This document shows, one piece after another, positions 25,592-35,272 of a DNA stretch of 64,000 nt. The DNA comes from Burkholderia sp. Bp8992. GTDB taxonomy: Bacteria > Pseudomonadota > Gammaproteobacteria > Burkholderiales > Burkholderiaceae. The notes under the pieces were generated by a model. It saw only the letters and a list, made by a program, of their open reading frames with translations, did no database searches and was not told where the DNA came from. The translations under genes were made by a program, and so were the position numbers. Each line of letters starts with the position of its first letter. Position 1 is the first letter of the stretch. Where the stretch lies: positions 170,932-234,931 of the forward strand of contig NZ_QTQI01000009.1 in the NCBI RefSeq assembly GCF_003853705.1, given 5' to 3'.

Positions 25592-26659
25592 ATGTCCACT
25601 GCCCCGACTCCCCATCTCAGCCATGCCGCGCCGTCGATGCGCGGCCAGTTGAACGGCGTGCTGTTCGTCGCGCTGTTCGCCGCCGCCGTCACGAGCCTGT
25701 CCGAGCTGCCCGCGGTCGCGGCGCTCGGCCTGTCGCCGCTGATCGTCGGCATCGTCGCAGGCGCCTTGTACGGCAACGCGCTGCGCGACGGCATGCCGGC
25801 CAGCTGGGCGGCCGGCGTCAATTTCTCCGCGCGCAAGCTGCTGCGCATCGCGGTCGCGTTCTTCGGGTTGCGCGTGAGCCTGCAGGAAATCGCGCAGGTC
25901 GGCCTGCCGGGCCTCACGGTGTCGGTGCTGGTCGTCGTCAGCACGCTCGTGATCGGCACCTGGGCCGGCATGAAGCTGATGAAGCTCGACCGCGACGCGG
26001 CGCTGCTGACCGCCGCCGGCAGCGCGATCTGCGGCGCGGCCGCCGTGCTCGCGTTCGAATCGACGCTGCAGTCGAAACCGCACCAGAGCGCGATGGCCGT
26101 GGGCAGCGTCGTGCTGTTCGGCACGCTGTCGATGTTCCTGTACCCGCTCGCGTATCACGCCGGGCTGCTGAACCTCGATCCGGCCGGCCTCGGCCTGTTC
26201 TTCGGCGGCACGATCCATGAAGTCGCGCAGGTGGTCGGCGCGGCGAGCGACATCAGCCCCGAGGTCGCGCACGTCGCGACGATCGTGAAGATGACGCGCG
26301 TGATGCTGCTGGTTCCCGTGCTGCTGGTGCTCGGCTGGTGGCTCGCCCGCTCGGCCCGCGCAACGGCCGGCGGCGCGCAGGGCAAGCGCAAGGTGGCCGT
26401 GCCCTGGTTCGCGCTCGGCTTCCTCGGCTTCGTGATCGTCAATTCGCTGAACGTGCTGCCGACCGCCGTCACGCATACGCTGAACGTGCTCGACACCTTC
26501 GCGCTGACGATGGCCATGACGGCACTCGGCATCGAGACGCGCGTCGCGCAGATCCGCGCCGCCGGCCCGCGGGCGCTGATGACCGGCCTGATCCTGTATG
26601 TGTGGCTGATCGCCGGCGGCTACGCGATCACCTGGGCCGTGCAGCACTGGCTTGGCTGA
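25592..26659 (+). CDS. YeiH/UPF0324-family putative sulfate exporter
   Basis: Polytopic inner-membrane protein of 355 aa with about ten helices. It includes the conserved segments LSPLIVGIVAGALYGNALRD, AAGSAICGAAAVLAFES (the GSAICG family signature) and GLFFGGTIHEVAQVVGA. The family is annotated as putative sulfate exporter with little biochemical proof. It is divergent from a LysR gene. A purine-poor leader gives no strong Shine-Dalgarno, but the ATG at 25592 starts at the family's usual position. Confidence 0.88.
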   Translation: MSTAPTPHLSHAAPSMRGQLNGVLFVALFAAAVTSLSELPAVAALGLSPLIVGIVAGALYGNALRDGMPASWAAGVNFSARKLLRIAVAFFGLRVSLQEIAQVGLPGLTVSVLVVVSTLVIGTWAGMKLMKLDRDAALLTAAGSAICGAAAVLAFESTLQSKPHQSAMAVGSVVLFGTLSMFLYPLAYHAGLLNLDPAGLGLFFGGTIHEVAQVVGAASDISPEVAHVATIVKMTRVMLLVPVLLVLGWWLARSARATAGGAQGKRKVAVPWFALGFLGFVIVNSLNVLPTAVTHTLNVLDTFALTMAMTALGIETRVAQIRAAGPRALMTGLILYVWLIAGGYAITWAVQHWLG

Positions 26660-26726
26660 GCCGCACGTCCGTGACGGTTCGCACGCCGCGCCCGACGGGG
26701 AAGTCCCGCGGGCGCGGCGCAGTGCT

Positions 26727-28496
26727 ATGCTTCGCGTCGTTTTCCATCGCCCTCTTTCAGCCGTGCTCTCGTTCCTGCTGAAGCTGCGCACTCGCGCCCA
26801 AAAGCTGTTCCGCCTGTCGGACGCCCATACGATGCTGATCTGGTCGGCGATCGTCGGCGTCGGCGGCGCCTTTGCCACGATGGCGTTCCGCGAAGGCATC
26901 GACCTGATGCAGCGCCTGGTCTCCGGGCAAAGCGGCAGCTTCGTGCAGATGGCCAAGAGCCTGCCGTGGTACGTACGGTTCTGGATGCCGGCAGCCGGCG
27001 GCTTCCTCGCCGGCTGCGTGCTGCTGCTCGCGACGCGCGGCGACAGGCAGGCCGCCAAGACCGACTACATGGAATCGGTCGCACTCGGCAACGGCGTCGT
27101 GCCGGTCCGGCAGAGCCTGTGGCGCAGCGTGTCGTCGCTGCTGACGATCGGCAGCGGCGGCTCGATCGGCCGCGAAGGCCCGATGGTGCAGCTCGCGGCG
27201 CTGGCCGCGTCGCTGGTCGGCCGCTTCGCGCACTTCGACCCGCCGCGCCTGCGCCTGCTGGTCGCCTGCGGGGCCGCTGCCGGCATCACGTCCGCGTACA
27301 ACGCGCCGATCGCCGGCGCATTCTTCGTGTCGGAAATCGTGCTCGGCACGATCGCGATGGAAAGCTTCGGGCCGATGGTCGTCGCGTCGGTCGTCGCGAA
27401 CATCGTGATGCGCGAATTCGCCGGTTACCGGCCGCCGTACGAAATGCCGGTGTTTCCGGCCGTCACGGGCCCCGAGGTCCTGCTGTTCGTCGTGCTCGGC
27501 GCGCTGTGCGGCGTGCTTGCGCCGCAGTTCCTGCACCTGCTCGACGCATCGAAGAACCAGTTCAAGCGGCTGCCGGTGCCGCTGCCCGTGCGGCTCGCGC
27601 TCGGCGGCCTCGTCGTCGGCGTGATCTCGGTATGGATTCCGGACGTCTGGGGCAACGGCTACAGCGTCGTGAACCACATCCTCCATTCGCCGTGGACCTG
27701 GCAGGCGCTCGTCGCGGTGCTCGTGTTCAAGGTGATGGCGACGGCCGCGACGGCCGGCTCGGGCGCGATCGGCGGCGTGTTCACGCCGACGCTGTTCGTC
27801 GGCGCGGTGTTCGGCTCACTGTTCGGGCTCGCGATGGAAGCGCTGTGGCCCGGCCATACGTCGGCCTATTTCGCTTACGCGATCGTGGGGATGGGGGCGT
27901 TCATGGCCGGCGCCACGCAGGCGCCGCTGATGGCGATCCTGATGATCTTCGAGATGACGCTGAGCTACCAGGTCGTGCTGCCGCTGCTGGTGTCGTGCGT
28001 GTTCGCGTATTTCGTCGCGCGCGCGACGGGCACGACGTCGATGTACGAGATCACGCAGCACCACTACCAGGACGCGCAGGAGCGGCTGCGGCTGCGCACC
28101 ACGCAGATGCGCGAGCTGATCCAGCCCGCGCAGACGGTCGTCCCGCTCACGGCGAGCGTTGCCGACATGACGCGCGTGTTTCTCGAATACCCGGTGAAGT
28201 ACCTGTACGTGACGGACGACGCCGGGCGCTTCCGCGGCGCGGTCGCGCTGAAGGACATCACGTCGGACCTGCTCGACAAGCGCGACACGACCGACAAGAC
28301 GGCCGCGCACTATGCGCATACGCCGTTTCCGCTCCTCACGCCCGACATGCCGCTCGCGACCGCGCTCGAACGCTTCATGGCGTTCCAGGGCGAACGGCTG
28401 CCGGTGATCGAAAGCGAAGCCGAGCCGACGCTCGCGGGCGTCGTCTACAAGACCTCGCTGCTCGACGCGTACCGGCGGATGACCGGCGAGCGCTGA
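26727..28496 (+). CDS. ClC-type chloride channel/transporter with C-terminal CBS domains
   Basis: Inner-membrane voltage-gated chloride channel family protein (about 589 aa). The anion-selectivity signatures are visible: GSGGSIGREGPMVQLAALAA near the middle of the first half and AGSGAIGGVFTPTLFVGAVF in the second. The glutamate of REGP is the gating residue. The last 150 residues form a pair of CBS domains (MTRVFLEYPVKYLYVTDDAG and MPLATALERFMAFQGERLPV), which usually bind adenine nucleotides. The start is uncertain: ATG 26727 has no clear Shine-Dalgarno, and the frame is open from 26652. Confidence 0.92.
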   Translation: MLRVVFHRPLSAVLSFLLKLRTRAQKLFRLSDAHTMLIWSAIVGVGGAFATMAFREGIDLMQRLVSGQSGSFVQMAKSLPWYVRFWMPAAGGFLAGCVLLLATRGDRQAAKTDYMESVALGNGVVPVRQSLWRSVSSLLTIGSGGSIGREGPMVQLAALAASLVGRFAHFDPPRLRLLVACGAAAGITSAYNAPIAGAFFVSEIVLGTIAMESFGPMVVASVVANIVMREFAGYRPPYEMPVFPAVTGPEVLLFVVLGALCGVLAPQFLHLLDASKNQFKRLPVPLPVRLALGGLVVGVISVWIPDVWGNGYSVVNHILHSPWTWQALVAVLVFKVMATAATAGSGAIGGVFTPTLFVGAVFGSLFGLAMEALWPGHTSAYFAYAIVGMGAFMAGATQAPLMAILMIFEMTLSYQVVLPLLVSCVFAYFVARATGTTSMYEITQHHYQDAQERLRLRTTQMRELIQPAQTVVPLTASVADMTRVFLEYPVKYLYVTDDAGRFRGAVALKDITSDLLDKRDTTDKTAAHYAHTPFPLLTPDMPLATALERFMAFQGERLPVIESEAEPTLAGVVYKTSLLDAYRRMTGER

Positions 28497-28523
28497 CACG
28501 CGCCGCCGATCCGCCCGCGCCGG

Positions 28524-29144
28524 TCAGTCCGGCGCGCGCCCCAGCACGACCCGCGCGAAGAATCCCGCGAGCACCGATTCGGCCACGTCGACCGATACGT
28601 GCTGCGGATCGGCCGTGTAATACGACTGCACGCCGTCGCACAGGCACATCAGCCCGAACGCGAGCGTATCGGCCGGCAGCAGCAGCGGCGTACCCGAGCG
28701 CTCGGCGAAGCGCTCGATGAATTCCGCCATCTGTACGCGCTTGCCGTGCAGGAACTGATTGAAGCGCACGCGGAACTTCGCGTCGCGCGCCGCCTGCAGC
28801 TTCGCCTCGCCCCATAGCAGCGAGTATTCGTCGTCGCGAAACAGCGTCCGGTAATACGCGAGCGCCATCGATTCCATCTGCTCGCGCGTGCCCCCCTCTT
28901 CGAAAATCGCCTGGAAGTCGGACCGCACCTCCTCGTGGTTGCGCTCCAGCAACTCCAGCAGCAGGTCGGACTTGCTGCGGAAATTCGAATAGAACGCACC
29001 GCGCGTATAGCCGGCCGCCGCCGCGATGTCTTCGACACTCGCGGCCACATAGCCTTTCTTCAGAAAAATGCGATGCGCGGCCGTCAACAGACGTTCACGC
29101 GTCTGGTCCCGGCTCTGCTCGCGGGTTAAGCGCTGTGGTTTCAT
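28524..29144 (-). CDS. TetR-family repressor of the adjacent RND efflux operon
   Basis: TetR regulator of 206 aa. The HTH is in residues about 15-62 (RERLLTAAHRIFLKKGYVAA, then SVEDIAAAAGYTRGAFYSNF and RSK). The C-terminal ligand domain resembles the AcrR/TtgR group. It is divergent from a tripartite RND operon, and a 26-bp inverted repeat overlaps the efflux promoter between them, so it most probably represses the pump until a drug or metabolite binds. Confidence 0.91.
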   Translation of the reverse strand: MKPQRLTREQSRDQTRERLLTAAHRIFLKKGYVAASVEDIAAAAGYTRGAFYSNFRSKSDLLLELLERNHEEVRSDFQAIFEEGGTREQMESMALAYYRTLFRDDEYSLLWGEAKLQAARDAKFRVRFNQFLHGKRVQMAEFIERFAERSGTPLLLPADTLAFGLMCLCDGVQSYYTADPQHVSVDVAESVLAGFFARVVLGRAPD

Positions 29145-29183
29145 GGCGCGCAGTCTAGCACCATTCCCCTTTCATATTCATCT

Positions 29184-29213
29184 TTGCATTCAGATACAGG
29201 TGTGTATTAGAAT
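29184..29213 (+). promoter_or_regulatory. RND efflux promoter with overlapping TetR operator
   Basis: A -35 element TTGCAT (29184-29189) and a -10 element TAGAAT (29208-29213) are 18 bp apart. The inverted repeat ATTCAGATAC / GTATTAGAAT (29188-29213) covers the spacer and the -10, which is the arrangement of a repressor-controlled promoter. Confidence 0.7.
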
Positions 29214-29322
29214 TCGCCACAGTTTCTGAATGTGCCGTCCGCACGCCCGTGCCGACGCCGCCTGGGGCAAGCGCCCGCCGCGCTTGCCGACCTCGTTCCG
29301 CTCCACCTCACCTGGGGGTTTC

Positions 29323-30432
29323 GTGAATCGCTCCGGTTTCCGCGCCACGCTGCTGATCGGCGTCGCGCTCGTCCTTGCCGCCTGTCATCCCAAAGAATCC
29401 GCGCCGCCCGCCCCGCGCCCCGTCGTCGCGCTGCCCGCGCGGGCCGATACCGCCGCGACCGCACGCACGCTCCCCGGCGACATCCAGCCGCGCTATGCGA
29501 CGCCGCTGTCGTTCCGCATCGCCGGCAAGATCATCGAGCGCAAGGTGCGGCTCGGCGATACGGTCAAGGTCGGCCAGGTCGTCGCGCTGCTCGATCCGTC
29601 CGATGTCGAGAAGAACGCCGCGAGCGCGCAGGCGCAGCTCGATGCCGCGACGCACAGTCTCGCGTTCGCGAAGCAGCAGCTCGACCGCGACCGTGCGCAG
29701 GCGCATGAAAACCTGATCGCGACCGCGCAGCTCGAACAGACCCAGAACAGCTATACGTCGGCGCTCGCGCAGCGCGACCAGGCGCAGCAGCAGCTCGCGC
29801 TCGCAAAGAACCAGCTCCGCTACGCGACGCTCGTCGCCGATCACGCGGGCTTCATCACCGCCGAACAGGCCGACACCGGCCAGAACGTGTCGGCCGGCCA
29901 GCCGGTCTACCAGCTCGCGTGGTCGGGCGACGTCGATGTCGTCAGCGACGTGCCCGAGGCTGCGCTCGCCTCGCTCGCGCCCGGCCATGCGGCGACCGTC
30001 ACGCTGCCGTCGCTGCCGGGCCGCCAGTTTGCCGCCAAGGTGCGCGAAATCGCGCCGGCCGCCGATCCGCAAAGCCGCACCTATCGCGTGAAGCTCACGC
30101 TCGCCACGCCCGATCCGGCGATCCGCCTCGGGATGACCGCGAACGTCGCGTTCGACGGCGCACCGGCCGCCGACAACGCGCAGCCGATCACGCTGCCCGC
30201 GACCGCGCTGTTCCACGACGGCGCGCAACCGGCCGTGTGGGTCGTGCGCACGAAGGACGACACGCTCGAACTGCGCCGCGTCGACGTCGCGCGCTTCAAC
30301 GAGCGCACCGTGACCGTGTCGCACGGGCTGCAGCCGGGCGAGCGCGTCGTGCTGCAGGGCGTGCATACGGTCAGCGCGGGCGAGAAAGTGCGCGCGATCG
30401 CGCCGCTGCATCCGGAGGACTTCGCATCGTGA
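29323..30432 (+). CDS. RND efflux periplasmic adaptor (membrane fusion lipoprotein)
   Basis: HlyD/AcrA-type adaptor of about 369 aa. The GTG at 29323, preceded by GGGGG, begins a lipoprotein signal (RSGFRATLLIGVALVLAAC), so the Cys at about residue 20 would be lipidated. The barrel-sandwich half (LGDTVKVGQVVALLDPSDVE), an alpha-hairpin rich in Gln/Ala coiled coil and the beta-barrel (LRYATLVADHAGFITAEQAD) follow in order. It bridges the pump and the outer-membrane channel. Its stop overlaps the next start by four bases. Confidence 0.93.
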   Translation: MNRSGFRATLLIGVALVLAACHPKESAPPAPRPVVALPARADTAATARTLPGDIQPRYATPLSFRIAGKIIERKVRLGDTVKVGQVVALLDPSDVEKNAASAQAQLDAATHSLAFAKQQLDRDRAQAHENLIATAQLEQTQNSYTSALAQRDQAQQQLALAKNQLRYATLVADHAGFITAEQADTGQNVSAGQPVYQLAWSGDVDVVSDVPEAALASLAPGHAATVTLPSLPGRQFAAKVREIAPAADPQSRTYRVKLTLATPDPAIRLGMTANVAFDGAPAADNAQPITLPATALFHDGAQPAVWVVRTKDDTLELRRVDVARFNERTVTVSHGLQPGERVVLQGVHTVSAGEKVRAIAPLHPEDFAS

Positions 30433-33400
30433 GTACTCCGCATGAAGAAGGCCGCTTCAACCTGTCGGCGTGGGCGTTGCGCCACCAGGCGCTCGTCGTC
30501 TACCTGATCGCGCTCGCGACGCTCGCGGGCATTCTCGCGTACACGCGGCTCGCCCAATCCGAAGACCCGCCGTTCACGTTCCGCGTGATGGTGATCCGGA
30601 CGTTCTGGCCCGGCGCGAGTGCGCGGCAGGTGCAGGAACAGGTGACCGACCGGATCGGCCGCAAGCTGCAGGAAACGCCGGCCGTCGACTTCCTGCGCAG
30701 CTATTCGCGCCCCGGCGAATCGCTGATCTTCTTCACGATGAAGGATTCGGCGCCCGTGAAGGACGTGCCCGAGACCTGGTACCAGATCCGCAAGAAAGTC
30801 GGCGACATCGGCTACACGCTGCCGCCCGGCGTGCAGGGCCCGTTCTTCAACGACGAGTTCGGCGACGTCTACACCAACATCTGGACGCTCGAGGGCGACG
30901 GCTTCACGCCCGCGCAACTGCACGACTACGCGGACCAGTTGCGCACCGTGCTGCTGCGCGTGCCGGGCGTCGGCAAGGTCGACTACTTCGGCGACCCCGA
31001 CCAGCGGATCTTCATCGAGGTCAACAACGCCCAGCTCACGCGCCTCGGCATCTCGCCGCAGCAGCTCGGGCAGGCGATCAACGCGCAGAACGACATCTCG
31101 TCGGCCGGCGTGCTGACGACCGCCGACGATCGCGTGTTCGTGCGGCCGAGCGGCCAGTTCGACAACGTCGACGCGATCGCCGACACGGTGATCCGCATCA
31201 ACGGCCGCACGTTCCGGCTCGGCGATCTCGCGACCGTGAAGCGCGGCTACGACGACCCGGCCGTCACGCAGATGCGTACGAACGGCAAAGCCGTGCTCGG
31301 CATCGGCGTCACGATGCAGCCGGGCGGCGACGTGATCCGGCTCGGCAAGGCGCTCGACGCGGAATCGAAGGACCTGCAGGCGCAGCTGCCGGCCGGCCTC
31401 AAGCTGACGCTGGTGTCGAGCATGCCGCACGCGGTCTCGCATTCGGTCGACGACTTCCTCGAAGCCGTCGCCGAAGCCGTTGCGATCGTGCTGGTCGTGA
31501 GCCTCGTGTCGCTCGGCCTGCGCACCGGGATGGTCGTCGTGATCTCGATTCCGGTCGTGCTCGCGGTCACCGCGCTCTTCATGTACCTGTTCGACATCGG
31601 GCTGCACAAGGTATCGCTCGGCACGCTCGTGCTCGCGCTCGGGCTGCTCGTCGACGACGCGATCATCGCGGTCGAGATGATGGCCGTGAAGCTCGAACAG
31701 GGTTACAGCCGCGCACGCGCCGCCGCGTTCGCGTACACGAGCACCGCGTTCCCGATGCTGACGGGCACGCTCGTCACGGTGTCGGGCTTCCTGCCGATCG
31801 CGCTCGCGAAATCGAGCACCGGCGAATACACGCGCTCGATCTTCGAAGTGTCGGCGATCGCGCTGATCGCGTCGTGGTTCGCAGCCGTCGTGCTGATCCC
31901 GCTGCTCGGCTATCACATGCTGCCCGAGCGCAAGCGGCACGCGCACGAGGCACACCTGCCCGACGACCACGAGCACGACATCTACGACACGCGTTTCTAC
32001 CGGCGGCTGCGCGGCTGGATCGACTGGTGCATCGAGCGGCGCTTCGTCGTGCTGCTGGTTACCGGCGCCCTTTTCGTCGTCGCACTGATGGGCTTCACGC
32101 TCGTGCCGCAGCAGTTCTTCCCGAGCTCCGACCGGCCCGAGCTGCTGGTCGACCTGCGGCTGCCCGAAGGCGCGTCGTTCGCGGCGACGCTGCGCGAAAC
32201 CGAGCGCCTCGAGAAAGCGATCGACAAGCGCCCCGAGATCGACCATTCGGTGAACTTCGTCGGCAGCGGCGCGCCGCGCTTCTACCTGCCGCTCGACCAG
32301 CAGCTGCAACTGCCGAACTTCGCGCAGTTCGTGATCACCGCGAAATCGGTCGAGGATCGCGAGAAGCTCGCGACCTGGCTCGAAACCACGCTGCGCGACA
32401 CGTTCCCGGCCGTGCGCTGGCGGCTGTCGCGGCTCGAGAACGGCCCGCCGGTCGGCTATCCGGTGCAGTTCCGCGTGAGCGGCGACAGCATCGCGACGGT
32501 CCGCTCGATCGCCGAGAAGGTCGCGGCGACGATGCGCGGCGATGCGCGCACGGTCAACGTGCAGTTCGACTGGGACGAGCCGGCCGAGCGCTCGGTGCGC
32601 TTCGAGATCGACCAGAAGAAGGCGCGCGAGCTGAACGTCACGTCGCAGGACGTGTCGAGCTTCCTCGCGATGACGCTGTCCGGCACGACCGTCACGCAGT
32701 ATCGCGAGCGCGACAAGCTGATCGCGGTCGACCTGCGCGCGCCGCGCGCCGACCGCGTCGATCCGGCGAAGCTCGCGGGCCTCGCGCTGCCGACGCCGAA
32801 CGGCCCCGTGCCGCTCGGCTCGCTCGGCCGCTTCACGCCGACGCTCGAATACGGCGTCGTATGGGAGCGCGACCGCCAGCCGACCATCACCGTGCAGTCG
32901 GACGTGCGCGCCGGCGCGCAGGGCATCGACGTCACGCATGCGGTCGACGCGAAGCTGAACGCGCTGCGCGCGCAGCTGCCGGTCGGCTATCAGATCAACA
33001 TCGGCGGCTCGGTCGAGGAAAGCGCGAAGGCGCAGACGTCGATCAATGCGCAGATGCCGCTGATGGCGATCGCCGTGTTCACGCTGCTGATGATCCAGCT
33101 GCAGAGCTTCTCGCGCGTGCTGATGGTCGTGCTGACCGCGCCGCTCGGGCTGATCGGCGTGGTCGCGACGCTGCTGCTGTTCGGCCAGCCGTTCGGCTTC
33201 GTCGCGATGCTCGGCGTGATCGCGATGTTCGGGATCATCATGCGCAACTCGGTAATCCTCGTCGACCAGATCGAGCAGGACATCGCGGTCGGCCACGGGC
33301 GCGTCGACGCGATCATCGGGGCGACCGTGCGGCGCTTCCGGCCGATCACGCTGACGGCCGCGGCCGCCGTGCTCGCGCTGATCCCGCTGCTGCGCTCGAA

Positions 33401-33575
33401 CTTCTTCGGGCCGATGGCGACCGCGCTGATGGGCGGCATCACGAGCGCGACCGTGCTGACGCTGTTTTACCTCCCCGCGCTGTACGCGACGTGGTTCCGC
33501 GTGAAGCGCGACGAACGCGACCCGCAGGACGGGCCGCCGCCAGGCGCCACGCCTGCCGCGCCGTCGGGAGCTTGA
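30429..33575 (+). CDS. RND-family multidrug efflux permease
   Basis: Proton-driven inner-membrane efflux pump of 1048 aa, starting with GTG at 30429 and overlapping the adaptor stop as GTGA. It has the RND twelve-helix plan with two large periplasmic loops. TM4 carries the paired aspartates of the proton relay in LGLLVDDAIIAVEMMAVKLE. TM10-11 show PLGLIGVVATLLLFGQPFGF. The length is normal. It belongs to the HAE1/CusA-like branch whose N-terminus begins NLSAWALRHQALVVYLIALA. The substrates are unknown. Confidence 0.94.
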   Translation: MSTPHEEGRFNLSAWALRHQALVVYLIALATLAGILAYTRLAQSEDPPFTFRVMVIRTFWPGASARQVQEQVTDRIGRKLQETPAVDFLRSYSRPGESLIFFTMKDSAPVKDVPETWYQIRKKVGDIGYTLPPGVQGPFFNDEFGDVYTNIWTLEGDGFTPAQLHDYADQLRTVLLRVPGVGKVDYFGDPDQRIFIEVNNAQLTRLGISPQQLGQAINAQNDISSAGVLTTADDRVFVRPSGQFDNVDAIADTVIRINGRTFRLGDLATVKRGYDDPAVTQMRTNGKAVLGIGVTMQPGGDVIRLGKALDAESKDLQAQLPAGLKLTLVSSMPHAVSHSVDDFLEAVAEAVAIVLVVSLVSLGLRTGMVVVISIPVVLAVTALFMYLFDIGLHKVSLGTLVLALGLLVDDAIIAVEMMAVKLEQGYSRARAAAFAYTSTAFPMLTGTLVTVSGFLPIALAKSSTGEYTRSIFEVSAIALIASWFAAVVLIPLLGYHMLPERKRHAHEAHLPDDHEHDIYDTRFYRRLRGWIDWCIERRFVVLLVTGALFVVALMGFTLVPQQFFPSSDRPELLVDLRLPEGASFAATLRETERLEKAIDKRPEIDHSVNFVGSGAPRFYLPLDQQLQLPNFAQFVITAKSVEDREKLATWLETTLRDTFPAVRWRLSRLENGPPVGYPVQFRVSGDSIATVRSIAEKVAATMRGDARTVNVQFDWDEPAERSVRFEIDQKKARELNVTSQDVSSFLAMTLSGTTVTQYRERDKLIAVDLRAPRADRVDPAKLAGLALPTPNGPVPLGSLGRFTPTLEYGVVWERDRQPTITVQSDVRAGAQGIDVTHAVDAKLNALRAQLPVGYQINIGGSVEESAKAQTSINAQMPLMAIAVFTLLMIQLQSFSRVLMVVLTAPLGLIGVVATLLLFGQPFGFVAMLGVIAMFGIIMRNSVILVDQIEQDIAVGHGRVDAIIGATVRRFRPITLTAAAAVLALIPLLRSNFFGPMATALMGGITSATVLTLFYLPALYATWFRVKRDERDPQDGPPPGATPAAPSGA

Positions 33576-33577
33576 CC

Positions 33578-35152
33578 ATGGATCGATCGATGACCCTGAA
33601 AACGAAAGCCGTGCGGGCGCTTGCCGTGGCGAGCCTCGCCGGCCCGCTCGCGGGCTGCGCGTGGTTCGCGCCGAGCGGCGAGCCGCCCGCAATGCCGTCG
33701 CCCGCGCACTACGGCAGCGTGCCGCAAGTCCAGCAGACCGTGTCCGCGCAAGGCGTCGCGCAGCAGTTCGACGTCGGCGCGCAGCCGGTGCCCGACTGGT
33801 GGAAGCAGTACCGCTCCGATGCGCTGAACGCGCTCGTCGACGAAGGGCTGCGCAACAGCCCGACGCTGAGCGCGGCGTCGCATTCGCTCGATGCCGCGCG
33901 CGAACAGCTGCGCGGCCAGATCGGCAGCTCGATGCTGCCGTCGATCGACGCAGTCGGCCAGGCCACGCGCCAGCGCGCGCTCGGCGTGCCGATTCCCGCG
34001 CTCGGCGCGCCGACGCTGCTGTACGACACGTTCGTCGGGCAACTGCAGGCGAGCTACACGGTCGACCTGTTCGGCGTGTCGCGCTTCGCGAACCGTTCGC
34101 TCGCGAAACGCGTCGACGTCAGCGCGTTCCAGCTCGAATCCGCGCGGCGCGCGCTCGCCGCGAACATCGTCACCGCGTCGATCACCGTGTCGGTGCTCAA
34201 TGCGCAGATCGACACGACCGAGCGGCTCGTCGCGCTCGCGAACGACCAGGCGCACGACGCCGAACGCCGCCATGCGCTCGGTTCGGCATCGCGCAGCGAC
34301 GCGCTGAACGCGCGGCAAAGCGCCGACACGTTCGCGGCGAGCCTGCCCGCGCTGCGCCAGCAGCGCGACTCGGCGCGCCATGCGCTCGCGGTACTGGTCG
34401 GCCGCACGCCCGACCGGCCGCCGGCCGACCTCACGCTCGCCGATCTGCACCTGCCCGAACAGGTGCCCGTCGTCGTGCCGTCCGACCTGCTGAAAAGCCG
34501 GCCGGACATCCAGGCGGCCGATGCGGGGCTGAAGGCAGCAGCAGCCGAAGTGGGCCTCGCGACCGCACAGATGTTCCCGCAGCTGTCGCTGTCGGCGGCC
34601 ATGGGCAAAGGCGGCTTCAGCTGGCCGACGATGCTGTCGGGTGCCGGCGCGATCTGGAACGTCGGTGCGTCGCTGAGCCAGCCGATCTTCCACGGCGGCG
34701 CGCTGCTCGCCCAGCGCCGCGCGGCGAAGGCGACCTACGAGGCCGCGGTCGACCAGTACAAGCAGGCCGTGCTCGGCGCGTTCCAGAACGTCGCCGATTC
34801 GCTGGCGGCGCTCGAACACGATGCGGAAGCGCTCGATGCGTCGTCGCGTGCCGCACTTTCCGCGCGCGGCGCCTACGACGACGCGGCCGCCCGCGTGCGG
34901 CTCGGCGCACTGCCGCCGTCGGCCGCGCGTGCGAGCGAACTGCAGTACCGCAATGCGCGGCTCGACGAGATCCGCGCGACCGGCGCGCGGTTCGCGGATA
35001 CCGCGCGCCTTTACCAGGCGATGGGCACGCCGCCGACCGGCAAGGACGACAAAGCCGGCCAGCCCGGCCAGAACGGCAACGCGGCCGGCGACGGCACAGG
35101 CGGCCGCGAAGCCCGCGCGGCCACGCCCGACACCACGCCTTCGCCGCAATAA
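33578..35152 (+). CDS. RND efflux outer-membrane lipoprotein (OprM/NodT family)
   Basis: TolC-like outer-membrane factor of 524 aa. The signal ends in the lipobox LAGPLAGC (about residue 26). It contains the two repeated OEP domains, seen in LRNSPTLSAASHSLDAAREQ and LLKSRPDIQAADAGLKAAAA, the latter being the hallmark R-P-D-I motif. The Gly/Lys/Gln-rich C-terminal tail (about 40 residues) is unusual but plausibly periplasmic. GGGAG before ATG 33578 supports this start, two bases after the pump's stop. It is the last gene of the operon. Confidence 0.93.
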   Translation: MDRSMTLKTKAVRALAVASLAGPLAGCAWFAPSGEPPAMPSPAHYGSVPQVQQTVSAQGVAQQFDVGAQPVPDWWKQYRSDALNALVDEGLRNSPTLSAASHSLDAAREQLRGQIGSSMLPSIDAVGQATRQRALGVPIPALGAPTLLYDTFVGQLQASYTVDLFGVSRFANRSLAKRVDVSAFQLESARRALAANIVTASITVSVLNAQIDTTERLVALANDQAHDAERRHALGSASRSDALNARQSADTFAASLPALRQQRDSARHALAVLVGRTPDRPPADLTLADLHLPEQVPVVVPSDLLKSRPDIQAADAGLKAAAAEVGLATAQMFPQLSLSAAMGKGGFSWPTMLSGAGAIWNVGASLSQPIFHGGALLAQRRAAKATYEAAVDQYKQAVLGAFQNVADSLAALEHDAEALDASSRAALSARGAYDDAAARVRLGALPPSAARASELQYRNARLDEIRATGARFADTARLYQAMGTPPTGKDDKAGQPGQNGNAAGDGTGGREARAATPDTTPSPQ

Positions 35153-35162
35153 GCCGGCTCCT

Positions 35163-35201
35163 CGATCGGGCGCGTGCCGCACGGCCCCGCGCGCCCGATC
35201 G
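35163..35201 (+). terminator. hairpin after the RND operon
   Basis: Perfect 12-bp stem CGATCGGGCGCG / CGCGCCCGATCG with a 15-nt loop, ten bases after the outer-membrane factor stop. There is no T run, so either a Rho-assisted end or an mRNA 3' stabiliser. Confidence 0.65.
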
Positions 35202-35213
35202 CCGAACTTCCGC

Positions 35214-35244
35214 TTGACCCTCACGTAGCGTAACGTTCGAGACT
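35214..35244 (+). promoter_or_regulatory. MerR-type promoter of the downstream regulator
   Basis: TTGACC (35214-35219) is followed by a partial dyad containing two ACGT elements (CTCACGTAGCGTAACGTTCG) in the long 19-bp spacer position. This is the layout of promoters activated by MerR-family dimers. The -10 element is weak (about GAGACT). Autoregulation by the MerR protein 30 bp downstream is inferred. Confidence 0.5.
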
Positions 35245-35272
35245 CCAGTGTGCGTACCGAACGGAGGAACGA

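Noticed and set aside
26652-26726. Upstream extension of the ClC channel start
   Set aside because: The extra 25 residues are not hydrophobic and have no family similarity; ATG 26727 was preferred, though without a strong ribosome-binding site.
30081-33692. Open antisense frame of about 1200 codons opposite the RND pump
   Set aside because: Its product is arginine/histidine-rich nonsense, without domains, and mirrors the high-GC third positions of the real plus-strand gene.
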